From: an uncultured Saprospiraceae bacterium
Lineage (GTDB): Bacteria; Bacteroidota; Bacteroidia; Chitinophagales; Saprospiraceae
Reading direction: 5' to 3'
Assembly: GCA_937959095.1 (NCBI GenBank)
Contig: CALGLY010000097.1
Span: 1-7,978, forward strand
DNA: 7,978 nucleotides
Of the stretch, positions 1-6,305 are shown piece by piece. Positions within the stretch are counted from its first letter, which is position 1; each line of letters opens with the position of its first letter. The position numbers and the translations under genes are program-made. The notes under the pieces are model-generated. The model was not told the origin of the DNA. It made no database searches and saw nothing but the letters and a program-made list of their open reading frames with translations.

Positions 1-44
1 CAATGTAGAATGAGAAGGGAAATTTGATATTACGGAGATGTTTT

Positions 45-64
45 GTCTCACATCCCATATCTCA
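45..64 (+). repeat. Copy A of a 20-nt dispersed repeat
   Basis: The sequence GTCTCACATCCCATATCTCA matches positions 2476-2495 at 19 of 20 bases, and the reverse complement of 2447-2466 at 16 of 20. It is in a non-coding stretch (1-238) where I see no gene. The near identity at 2.4 kb distance in otherwise unrelated spacers points to a dispersed repeat family. The function is unknown. Confidence 0.6.
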
Positions 65-238
65 CATCTAGAGTCTTAAAGTAGAATTAGTAAAAACGAT
101 TTAATAAATTAGACCATAGTGTGCCATAATTTTTTCTTCTAAAGAACACAGGTATAATGGTCTAAGTTATTGAATCATTTTCACTTAAATGTACAAGTTT
201 GCTTTCTTTTTCTTATCAAAAAATAAAAACAATCGCTT

Positions 239-631
239 CTAGCGCACTAGCGTCAACGTACCTGACTCTTTTCGTAATTGCCCTCTCGTTGTGCGGTAGT
301 TTACAGCATAAATATAGCCCCCTTGTGGAACAAGCACCGAACTATTCAACTTTGAACCATCACAGCCTAGATAAGGATTCTCCGAATAAAACACCAATTC
401 GCCATAGCGATTTCGGATGCTCATTGAGAAGTCAAAGAGATTTTCTAACGCTCCTTTTCCTAAAAAAAGTTCGTTCTTACCGTAATAATTGGGTGTAAAA
501 GAATTTGGTAAGAAGTAGTCTACTCCAAAGCATTCATAGGTGATTTCGGACCCGATGATATGTCGTCTGGCAAGTGGAAGAATGCAGAAATAGACTACAA
601 TTAAGAGTAGAATGATACAATAGTTCTTCAA
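239..631 (-). CDS. Small protein: N-terminal hydrophobic segment plus CHU_C-like (gliding/T9SS type B sorting) domain
   Basis: This encodes 130 residues. Residues 4-20 are a hydrophobic stretch after a short Lys/Asn n-region, so a signal peptide or signal anchor, with Arg-Arg at 22-23. Residues 41-130 follow the order of the gliding motility-associated C-terminal (CHU_C) domain: PNSFTPN (42-48), NRYGELVF (74-81), GCDG (89-92, usually GWDG), PQGGY (102-106) and the terminal GTLTLVR. In Bacteroidota this domain normally ends large secreted proteins and directs them through the type IX secretion system. Here only about 20 residues separate it from the hydrophobic segment, so there is no passenger. 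The start is TTG: no ATG exists in frame between the upstream stop (TGA at 653-655) and the hydrophobic segment. The usual GDG/GxND after TPN is degenerate (YYGKNELF). It may be a genuine mini-protein, or the decayed remnant of a larger gene. No promoter motif was recognised. Confidence 0.6.
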   Translation of the reverse strand: MKNYCIILLLIVVYFCILPLARRHIIGSEITYECFGVDYFLPNSFTPNYYGKNELFLGKGALENLFDFSMSIRNRYGELVFYSENPYLGCDGSKLNSSVLVPQGGYIYAVNYRTTRGQLRKESGTLTLVR

Positions 632-727
632 AATGAAAAATTCTTTTCTATATCATACAATTCAAAATGTTAAATGTGAGTTTCATAAAATATTAATATT
701 AGGGATATAAAAAATGGTTTTTGCTTT

Positions 728-786
728 AGGCAATGTCCAAGAATAAACTAGCCTAAAATTGTCTAGTTTATTCTTGGACATTGCCT
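728..786. repeat. Perfect 24-bp inverted repeat with 11-nt loop
   Basis: Positions 728-751 (beginning AGGCAATGTCCAAG) are exactly complementary to 763-786, and the loop is 752-762. All 24 pairs are Watson-Crick. Neither side is followed by a T-tract, and the two flanking genes point away from it, so it is not the terminator of a visible gene. It could be a small non-autonomous palindromic element, a structured RNA, or a recent inverted duplication. Confidence 0.85.
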
Positions 787-981
787 TAGGGAATAGAAAA
801 TAAATAATCCACTCTCTAAAGCGAAACACAATACACACTACATTTTATAAACATCTAGAACGAGGGATTTTTTAGGGAATAAAGGAGCAAAATAACACAA
901 TTGGTAAATTCTTCCGCTACATTAAGTAGATTTGAACGATTTCTAGTAAGACACTTTTCTACTTGATTTAAATAAAGTATG

Positions 982-1011
982 TTGAATTAAAATAGGCACA
1001 TTTAATCTTTG
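982..1011 (+). promoter_or_regulatory. Candidate Bacteroidota promoter for the yrdC-type gene
   Basis: GTTG (TTG at 982-984) lies 19 bases upstream of AATCTTTG (1004-1011), a 7-of-8 match to the Bacteroidota -7 element TAnnTTTG. The spacing fits the -33/-7 arrangement of this phylum. It would give a leader of about 120 nt. This is a weak match in AT-rich DNA and is inferred only. Confidence 0.3.
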
Positions 1012-1137
1012 TAAGTAACGTTATAGGTTGATTTTTTCTTTTTTAGGAAGAAATCAAAAAAGACATAAGTGCTTATTTTTTTCATCTACTACTGTAATTG
1101 CTCATTGCCCTCTGACAGAGTGAAAAACAGAAAGACG

Positions 1138-1719
1138 ATGCAATTGCGTACGATGCACTACTCCGAACTAGATAGCGCAGTGAAAACGCTAGAAAAAGGC
1201 GGGATGCTGCTTATGCCAACGGACACTATCTGGGGAATAGCCTGCGATGCTTGTGATGAAAAAGCGGTGCAGCGAGTTAGAAACCTCAAAAAAAGAGATA
1301 TATCCAAACCCTTCATTGTGCTGGTAGATTCAGTAGAAATGCTTAAGGAATATGTGTGGCATGTTCATCCGCGTATACAAACGCTCTTATCCTATCACGA
1401 TCGGCCACTTACCGTAATTTATGACAAGGCTAAAAATATAGCTATTAATGCCATCGCTTCTGATGGTAGCGTAGGTATTCGTATAGTTAAAGATGACTAT
1501 TGTAGAGATCTTATTCGAGAACTCGGCCGACCTATCATTGCCACCTCTGCCAATGTAAGCAATGAACCTTTTCCAAGTAATTTTAAATCTATTAGTACTA
1601 CCATTCTAGAAGGCGTTGACTATGTAGCGACGCATCGGAAAGAGGACCTCAGTGAACATGAACCTTCCGTAGTGGTAAAAATGTCAGAAAAAGGAGAGCT
1701 TACTTTCTTGAGAGAATAG
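1138..1719 (+). CDS. L-threonylcarbamoyladenylate synthase, YrdC/TsaC type
   Basis: This makes threonylcarbamoyl-AMP from threonine, bicarbonate and ATP, the first step of the t6A37 modification of ANN-decoding tRNAs in the cytoplasm. The 193-residue product is a single YrdC domain: PTDTIWG (27-33), KKRDISKPF (51-59, the K-R-SKP nucleotide/threonine-binding signature), RPLTVIY (89-95, in place of the usual PGPxT), GIR (113-115) and ATSAN (135-139). It has no C-terminal Sua5 domain, so its length suits TsaC rather than full Sua5. I chose the ATG at 1138. A GTG at 1069 in the same frame would add 23 residues (IFFIYYCN...) that look unlike the family start. It is the only plus-strand gene here and converges on hisH. 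Family assignment is firm. YciO-like paralogs with other roles share this fold, so the exact role is inferred. Confidence 0.92.
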   Translation: MQLRTMHYSELDSAVKTLEKGGMLLMPTDTIWGIACDACDEKAVQRVRNLKKRDISKPFIVLVDSVEMLKEYVWHVHPRIQTLLSYHDRPLTVIYDKAKNIAINAIASDGSVGIRIVKDDYCRDLIRELGRPIIATSANVSNEPFPSNFKSISTTILEGVDYVATHRKEDLSEHEPSVVVKMSEKGELTFLRE

Positions 1720-1738
1720 CCTCTATAAGACATCGTGA

Positions 1739-1826
1739 AACTGTTGAATTGTAAAATTGTTTCTTGCATTTTAGGGAGCAGGTAAGAAATAACCCATTTG
1801 CAAAGCAATTTTACAATTTTGCAGTT
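1739..1826. repeat. Long inverted repeat between convergent genes
   Basis: Positions 1739-1759 pair with 1806-1826. The core of 13 bases (AATTGTAAAATTG, 1747-1759) is perfect. The outer part adds AACTG/CAGTT with one mismatch and two G-T pairs. The loop is 46 nt, with further partial pairing inside. It fills most of the 120-bp gap between the yrdC-type gene and hisH, where a bidirectional terminator would be expected. Neither arm is followed by a clear T-tract, so the terminator role is tentative. Confidence 0.6.
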
Positions 1827-1839
1827 CTACAAAAGCATT

Positions 1840-2427
1840 TTATATTGCTAAAAAATTACTCAAAATGCGTTCTCCTACCGTCCCTGATTTTTCAGGATGA
1901 AATTGCGTAGCAAAGAAATTATCTTTTTGCAATCCTGCACTAAAGGGAAGGGAATAGTCCGTGATAGCGGTGGTATATTGCCCAACTTCTACATAATAAC
2001 TATGGACATAATAGACGTATTCATTGGTAAGGGAAGCATCAAAAACACCATCTGTTTTCAGATCTCGAATCGTGTTCCAGCCTACATGTGGTACTTTTTC
2101 CTTGCTTTCGGGGCGAAATAATTTTACGTTTTGAGGAATAATACCTAAACAAGGTGTGTTGTTTTCTTCGGAATGTTGGCAGAGTAATTGCTGCCCAATA
2201 CAAATGGCTAAAACGGGCTGTGTAAGACTTTTAATCACTTCATCCAGTCCAGTATCACGCAGGTGTTGCATCGCAGAATTGGCTTCTCCTACCCCCGGAA
2301 ACAAAACCTTATCGGCTGCTCGAATTTCGGTAGGATCAGCAGTAAGTGTCGCCTCTATGCCTAGTCGATCTAAAGCAAACAAGACCGAGCGCACATTTCC
2401 AGCATTATAATTGATGACAGCGAGCAT
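1840..2427 (-). CDS. hisH: Imidazole glycerol phosphate synthase, glutamine amidotransferase subunit HisH
   Basis: HisH hydrolyses glutamine and channels ammonia to HisF, which makes imidazole glycerol phosphate and AICAR in histidine synthesis. The 195-residue length is normal. This is a class I glutaminase: the oxyanion region PGVGEA (44-49), the nucleophile elbow AICIGQQLL (74-82) with Cys76, a PHVGWN segment (113-118), VHSYYV (141-146) and FHPEKSG (176-182) with His177 and Glu179 completing the triad. All catalytic residues are present. The start is ATG at 2427, giving MLAVINYNAGN, typical of the family. It lies 105 bp downstream of ahcY on the same strand and has no promoter motif of its own in the gap. 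hisA, hisF and other his genes, usually adjacent, are absent here. A HisH-like subunit serving a sugar amidotransferase with a HisF2 partner is a less likely alternative. Confidence 0.94.
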   Translation of the reverse strand: MLAVINYNAGNVRSVLFALDRLGIEATLTADPTEIRAADKVLFPGVGEANSAMQHLRDTGLDEVIKSLTQPVLAICIGQQLLCQHSEENNTPCLGIIPQNVKLFRPESKEKVPHVGWNTIRDLKTDGVFDASLTNEYVYYVHSYYVEVGQYTTAITDYSLPFSAGLQKDNFFATQFHPEKSGTVGERILSNFLAI

Positions 2428-2446
2428 GGATGGGAATTAAGAGAGG

Positions 2447-2495
2447 TGAGATATGGGACATAAGACACATTAATAGTCTCACATCTCATATCTCA
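2447..2495. repeat. Inverted pair of the 20-nt dispersed repeat (copies B and C)
   Basis: Arms 2447-2466 (TGAGATATGGGACATAAGAC) and 2476-2495 (GTCTCACATCTCATATCTCA) are complementary at 16 of 20 positions around a 9-nt spacer. The right arm matches 45-64 at 19 of 20 bases. This could form a hairpin in the ahcY-hisH spacer, 19 bp upstream of the hisH start. Confidence 0.6.
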
Positions 2496-2497
2496 AA

Positions 2498-2524
2498 ACC
2501 CGCCTGCTCCGCAAACGGGCAGGT
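2498..2524. repeat. 27-nt GC-rich hairpin repeat, copy 1
   Basis: Arms ACCCGCCTG (2498-2506) and CGGGCAGGT (2516-2524) pair at 8 of 9 positions, including one G-T pair, around the loop CTCCGCAAA. An almost identical copy (26 of 27) lies at 7468-7494 in the same orientation. On the minus strand this copy starts 9 nt after the ahcY stop and is followed by TTTT, so it could serve as the ahcY terminator. The second copy lacks the T-run and precedes a gene, so it is best seen as a dispersed element that may have been co-opted here. Confidence 0.75.
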
Positions 2525-2532
2525 CTCATTAT

Positions 2533-3846
2533 CTAGTATCTGTAATATTCTGGTTTGAATGGTCCTTTCACAGTCACGCCGATATATTCCGCTTGATCTG
2601 TAGAAAGTTCCGTCAATTCTACACCAATTTGTGCTAAGTGCAACCGTGCTACTTGCTCATCGAGGTGCTTCGGTAACATATATACTTTGTTCTCGTATTT
2701 GTCTGAATTTTCCCAAAGCTCTAGCTGTGCTAAAGTCTGATTGGTAAAGGAATTCGACATTACGAAAGATGGGTGACCTGTAGCACAACCTAGATTCACT
2801 AGGCGCCCTTCTGCCAATACCAATACATCACTACCATCAATAGTATACTTATCTACTTGTGGCTTGATTTCTACTTTGGTATCACCATACGTACCGTTCA
2901 ACCATGCCATATCGATTTCATTATCGAAGTGACCGATATTACAAACGATAGCTTTATCCTTCATCATGCGGAAGTGCTTCTCCGCGATGATGTCTTTATT
3001 ACCTGTTGCTGTCACCACGATATTTGCTTGTGGCAACGCATTTTCCATCTTCAATACTGCGAAACCGTCCATTGCTGCTTGTAGCGCGCAAATTGGATCA
3101 ATTTCAGTTACAATCACGCGGCAACCTGCACCACGTAAAGAAGCAGCCGATCCTTTTCCTACATCACCATATCCTGCAACTACAGCCACTTTACCAGCCA
3201 TCATCACATCAGTAGCTCTACGGATAGCATCTACACATGATTCCTTACAACCATATTTGTTATCAAACTTTGACTTCGTTACCGAGTCATTGATATTGAT
3301 CGCTGGCATAGGAAGTGTCCCGTTCTTTACTCGCTCGTATAAGCGGTGTACGCCCGTAGTAGTTTCTTCGCTCAAGCCTTTGATGCCTGGTACTAACTCT
3401 GGGAATTGGTCTAACACCATATTCGTCAAGTCACCACCATCATCTAGAATCATATTCAATGGCTGACCGTCTTTAAAAGAAGCTAACGTCTGCTCTATCG
3501 CCCAGTTGAATTCCTCTTCGTTCATGCCTTTCCAAGCATATACTGGTACGCCTGCTGCTGCTATTGCCGCTGCTGCATGATCCTGTGTAGAGAAAATGTT
3601 GCAAGAAGACCAAGTTACATCAGCACCCAATTCTACTAGCGTCTCTATCAAGACAGCCGTTTGGATCGTCATGTGTAAGCAACCTGCGATACGTGCACCT
3701 TTCAATGGCTTCGATTCGCCATACTGCTCCCGCAATGCCATTAGTCCAGGCATTTCTGCTTCTGCTAATTCAATCTCTTTGCGCCCCCAATCTGCTAGAG
3801 CTATATCTTTTACTTTGTACTTCAATTGTGTCTGAACCGCGTCCAT
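2533..3846 (-). CDS. ahcY: Adenosylhomocysteinase (S-adenosyl-L-homocysteine hydrolase)
   Basis: This cytoplasmic NAD-dependent enzyme splits S-adenosylhomocysteine into adenosine and homocysteine, removing the inhibitory product of methyl transfer and feeding homocysteine to methionine synthesis. The 437 residues are full length. Visible are the substrate-site motifs [10 protein letters not shown] (57-66), DDGGD (135-139), SEETTTG (159-165) and Lys191 to Asn196 (KSKFDN). The Rossmann motif is [10 protein letters not shown] (225-234), followed by [10 protein letters not shown] (303-312) and [20 protein letters not shown] (351-370). The C-terminal KPEYYRY (431-437) reaches the NAD site of the neighbouring subunit in the family. 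The start is ATG at 3846. A strong -7 element lies about 130 bp upstream, giving a long leader. hisH follows 105 bp downstream, separated by repeats. Nothing in the protein is unusual. Confidence 0.98.
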   Translation of the reverse strand: MDAVQTQLKYKVKDIALADWGRKEIELAEAEMPGLMALREQYGESKPLKGARIAGCLHMTIQTAVLIETLVELGADVTWSSCNIFSTQDHAAAAIAAAGVPVYAWKGMNEEEFNWAIEQTLASFKDGQPLNMILDDGGDLTNMVLDQFPELVPGIKGLSEETTTGVHRLYERVKNGTLPMPAININDSVTKSKFDNKYGCKESCVDAIRRATDVMMAGKVAVVAGYGDVGKGSAASLRGAGCRVIVTEIDPICALQAAMDGFAVLKMENALPQANIVVTATGNKDIIAEKHFRMMKDKAIVCNIGHFDNEIDMAWLNGTYGDTKVEIKPQVDKYTIDGSDVLVLAEGRLVNLGCATGHPSFVMSNSFTNQTLAQLELWENSDKYENKVYMLPKHLDEQVARLHLAQIGVELTELSTDQAEYIGVTVKGPFKPEYYRY

Positions 3847-3886
3847 TGTGCGTTTCTTTTTTTATAGTGAAAGAAAAAAGTAAATT

Positions 3887-3957
3887 AGCGAATTGAATAT
3901 GGAAGCCTATTGCTCTTCTTAGCACGCTAAAAGCGCGTCTCGATTCGCCAAATATTC
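3887..3957 (-). promoter_or_regulatory. Structured ahcY leader with crossing complementary segments
   Basis: In plus-strand coordinates GCGAAT (3888-3893) is complementary to ATTCGC (3943-3948), and GAATAT (3895-3900) to ATATTC (3952-3957). These pairs cross, so they describe either a pseudoknot or two alternative folds. A small stem CGCT-AAA-AGCG (3925-3935) lies inside. It sits in the expected 5' UTR of ahcY. SAH and SAM riboswitches are known upstream of such genes in other bacteria, but I do not recognise either consensus, so a regulatory role is speculation. Confidence 0.3.
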
Positions 3958-3979
3958 ACTTATACTATTTTTGAGGGCG

Positions 3980-3987
3980 CAAAGGTA
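3980..3987 (-). promoter_or_regulatory. -7 element of the ahcY promoter
   Basis: The minus strand reads TACCTTTG, an exact match to the Bacteroidota -7 consensus TAnnTTTG. No good -33 TTTG is seen at the usual distance; the nearest candidate is a TTC about 14 bases upstream. Transcription would start near 3974 and give a leader of about 128 nt before the ahcY ATG. Confidence 0.5.
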
Positions 3988-4071
3988 CGATATTCCTAAA
4001 TGAAAGTCTAATCTCCTTTTTTGAAGTTTTGTCAAACTTTATAGATTTGTCATGAAAAGGATCTGAACTAA

Positions 4072-4968
4072 CTACTTCGTCGGCCCCTCATCCACTATTC
4101 CCTCCACAGCATCTTGCAAGCTCAAGGGTAAGCGCGAAAGTAAGTCAAAACCAATAGCATCCTCTATTTCATCAATCGAAACGCGATATTCGCCCCAATC
4201 GAGGAGGTCGTCATTTACATTCTCGATGAGGACTGTAATGATGCGGGTATCTGCTTGTATGCGCGAGATATCATCGTCGCCTTCGGGGAGTACGACTATT
4301 GTTTTCCAAATATATTTAGGCACGGTCACACGTCCCTCGCTGATGGTTTCGGCATAGCCATTGCGTCCTATACCACCTTCGCCATAGTTGCCCATGATGA
4401 TGTAAAGTTCATTCCCTTCTTCTACCAAATCGCGAGAGTAAGCTTCTAGTTTTTTCCATACCCGCTGATTGTGGCGCGGGGCTTGCGGTACAATATTGGT
4501 CATCAAGAAGGTAGATCTATTGTCGTCTTCGGAGCTTGTCCGATCTGCTGAGGGGCAATTGTGCCCTCTATCGAAACCTGTATTTTTATAGTTATTGGTG
4601 GTCACAGGTGCCCATTCCGTGGGAAGTTCTTTGTTTCTACTAAAATAACTAGAGCGTTCTGCATCCCCCATCCAACTAAGGTCTAAATGCCAACTTACCC
4701 AATTCGGAATACCTCGCGAATTGCTATAAGAAACCGTATACTGTGGCAAGTCAATCAGGAAATTATCCGAATCCAAATAGGTAGGCAAGGCATCTGTTGG
4801 ATTTCCTAAGGTTAGGTTGGTATTGGAAAAATCTTCTTCAATAGGAATAACCTCTTCCTGCCAACCGCAACTGGCTAGAGAAGTCATTAATAGTGCAATA
4901 AAAAGAAGATTTCTAAGAGGGGAATAGTGCATTTTGGGTAGTGGATGTCCCGTAGAAATGTACTTCAT
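4072..4968 (-). CDS. Secreted lipoprotein DNA/RNA non-specific endonuclease (NUC1 / DRGH family)
   Basis: This is a metal-dependent nuclease expected to cleave DNA and RNA outside the cytoplasm. The N-terminus has a hydrophobic segment (about 18-33) and the lipobox LASC with Cys34, so it should be a lipoprotein cut by signal peptidase II. The mature start CGWQEE has acidic residues close to the Cys, which in Bacteroidota can favour surface display, though this is weak. The nuclease signature is GFDRGHNCPSADRT (131-144) with catalytic His136 in DRGH. TNIVPQAPRHNQRVWKKLE (157-175) has the metal-ligand Asn at 167. The fold continues to about residue 265. An internal ATG at 4932 would give a more normal 22-residue signal peptide ending at the same Cys; the sequence does not decide between the two starts. 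It stands alone, with a 107-nt hairpin upstream. Roles in nutrient or phosphate scavenging are inferred. Confidence 0.92.
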   Translation of the reverse strand: MKYISTGHPLPKMHYSPLRNLLFIALLMTSLASCGWQEEVIPIEEDFSNTNLTLGNPTDALPTYLDSDNFLIDLPQYTVSYSNSRGIPNWVSWHLDLSWMGDAERSSYFSRNKELPTEWAPVTTNNYKNTGFDRGHNCPSADRTSSEDDNRSTFLMTNIVPQAPRHNQRVWKKLEAYSRDLVEEGNELYIIMGNYGEGGIGRNGYAETISEGRVTVPKYIWKTIVVLPEGDDDISRIQADTRIITVLIENVNDDLLDWGEYRVSIDEIEDAIGFDLLSRLPLSLQDAVEGIVDEGPTK

Positions 4969-5020
4969 TGTTTCAAAACTTTGGTGCTAATTTAAGGAAA
5001 AAAGTGAGATTAGTAGTGGG

Positions 5021-5127
5021 AAAAAGACAAATTCAGAATCTCCACAGCCAAGCATTTTTAATAAACCGTTTGAAATGGAACACTCCTTTATTAAAAGTGC
5101 TTGTCAAGATTCTGAATTTGTGTTTTT
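5021..5127. repeat. 107-nt long hairpin between two lipoprotein genes, possible terminator
   Basis: The outer arms 5021-5041 and 5107-5127 pair at 20 of 21 positions; the inner 15 (ACAAATTCAGAATCT) are perfect and the ends are A5/T5. The inner arms 5049-5065 and 5087-5103 pair at 16 of 17, with the odd one a G-T. Between them is an asymmetric internal loop of 7 and 3 nt, and the apical loop is 21 nt. On the minus strand it begins 15 nt after the hydrolase stop and ends in TTTTT, so it could terminate that transcript. It is much longer than a usual terminator, which suggests a palindromic mobile-type element or a stable RNA. Confidence 0.75.
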
Positions 5128-5142
5128 AGAAGTACAAAAAAA

Positions 5143-6174
5143 TTATTTCCAAAAAGCATCTACGCGCGTTTGAACGTTTTCGCGGACATCCATATAAAAC
5201 AAATTATAATCTCCGATATGATAATTTTTGCCTACCACAAAGCGCAGTTTTGCAGGCGATTTTGGTTTTTCTACCCACAAGATTCCCTTTTCTTTATTTA
5301 CTCTTGCAGTTAGCAGTCCTTCGTACGCCCCATTTTTGTCATCAATAATGAAGCCTTTGCTAGCTGTTTCTGGTGCAGGTATTTCTTCTGTTGTCCAAGT
5401 CAATGGGTTAATGATAGCGGTGTTTTCGGAGATATATTTTTTAGGAATATGTCCATCTGCAAAAGTACGCCAACTGCAAAAACAACCTGTTTGAGTCGCC
5501 GAAGTACAAGGCGAAATGGTCTTAAAAAAATCATTTTCCACCCCAATACCTACTAAGTAAGCAACTACCAATTTGTTTTGTATGCGGGTATCATCAAAGA
5601 AATCTTTCATAAGTTGCTTTGCCATTATCGTACCTTGACTGTGCGAAGCAATAATAATAGGGCGATTCTGATTGTAATGTTCCAAATAATAAGAAAATGC
5701 CCGTTTCACGTCGCTATAGGCTAGTGCAGTGGCAGCTTCGGCATAGTCGCTTTTTTCGGTTTCATATTCTCCGAATACTTGCAATTGTACTTGCCGATAG
5801 CGTGGTGCATAAATGCGTCCAACACCATTGAAAATAGAGGCTTGATACTTGATACTTCCACCGTCCGTTTTTTCATTCAATTCCGCATCATCTACAGGCG
5901 CAGTCCATTGCCGATTATCTTTTCCTAAGCCTCCCGTATAGGTTGTAGGGTGCAAAAAGAAAACATCGACTTGCGAACTAGCTTGCATATCTTTCAAGCT
6001 AGCATCCAATAGCACATCGGCACTATCTTTGGTGGTAGGTAAGGCTGCCCAATAGCGTTCCTGTGCATAGTCGGGTGCGCTACTTACTTTACTCGGTTCA
6101 TAGTAGCCCAAAGGCTTCGTATAACAACTAGATAAACCAATCAATAATAGCGAAAAATAAAACAAGCGATTCAT
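5143..6174 (-). CDS. DUF3089-type alpha/beta-hydrolase, lipoprotein
   Basis: The 343-residue product starts with a short hydrophobic signal and the lipobox LSSC (Cys17), so it is a predicted envelope lipoprotein. The body resembles the DUF3089 family of alpha/beta-hydrolases: VDVFFLHPTTY (69-79) as an early strand, a nucleophile elbow IIASHSQGT (174-182) with Ser179, and a C-terminal KNYHIGDYNLFYMDVRENVQTRV (316-338), where His319 and Asp322 are likely catalytic or structural. A Cys cluster (Cys223, Cys231, Cys233 in CTSATQTGCFCSW) may form disulphides outside the cytoplasm. The substrate is unknown; esterase or lipase activity is inferred from the fold only. It lies 131 bp downstream of the sensor kinase on the same strand and could share its transcript. 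A small hairpin (AAAGTT 6185-6190 with AACTTT 6198-6203) sits just before the start. No promoter motif was found in the gap. Confidence 0.85.
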   Translation of the reverse strand: MNRLFYFSLLLIGLSSCYTKPLGYYEPSKVSSAPDYAQERYWAALPTTKDSADVLLDASLKDMQASSQVDVFFLHPTTYTGGLGKDNRQWTAPVDDAELNEKTDGGSIKYQASIFNGVGRIYAPRYRQVQLQVFGEYETEKSDYAEAATALAYSDVKRAFSYYLEHYNQNRPIIIASHSQGTIMAKQLMKDFFDDTRIQNKLVVAYLVGIGVENDFFKTISPCTSATQTGCFCSWRTFADGHIPKKYISENTAIINPLTWTTEEIPAPETASKGFIIDDKNGAYEGLLTARVNKEKGILWVEKPKSPAKLRFVVGKNYHIGDYNLFYMDVRENVQTRVDAFWK

Positions 6175-6305
6175 GTTCTTAGATAAAGTTGCGTAGTAAC
6201 TTTGTAGAGGACAGAGAATGAAAATAAAACTGCGTTTAATAAGGTTTAGTGATAATAATATATTTTTTATTTTTATTCCTCCCTTCCCTGTCTACAAAAT
6301 ACCAA

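Larger units (their letters stand above)
632..1137. other. Divergent intergenic region, 506 bp, no gene seen
   Basis: This AT-rich spacer lies between the minus-strand CHU_C-like gene and the plus-strand yrdC-type gene. I find no convincing ORF or tRNA. It holds a perfect 24-bp inverted repeat (728-786), a candidate promoter (982-1011) and a weak hairpin (1028-1038 with 1047-1057, 10 of 11 pairs) that would sit at the start of the yrdC-type leader. The hairpin has no following T-run, so it does not look like a terminator. Confidence 0.6.

Noticed and set aside
199..498. Plus-strand 99-codon reading frame
   Set aside because: It overlaps the minus-strand CHU_C-like gene, whose product has recognisable family motifs; the plus-strand product is low-complexity and unlike any family I know.
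786..881. TTAGGGAATA direct repeat (786-795 and 872-881)
   Set aside because: Ten bases in AT-rich spacer with no flanking similarity is compatible with chance.
1028..1057. Hairpin before the YrdC-type gene as an attenuator
   Set aside because: Pairing is 10 of 11, but the stem is almost only A-T and no T-run follows; too weak to claim.
1069..1137. GTG-started N-terminal extension of the YrdC-type protein
   Set aside because: The 23 extra residues are unlike YrdC family starts, and the ATG at 1138 gives the usual domain start.
2966..3466. Plus-strand 166-codon reading frame inside ahcY
   Set aside because: It lies wholly antisense to a highly conserved enzyme gene and its product has no recognisable domain; it is a shadow of ahcY codon bias.
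3966..3973. TATTTTTG as a plus-strand -7 element
   Set aside because: It has no -33 TTTG at the right distance and no plus-strand gene follows.
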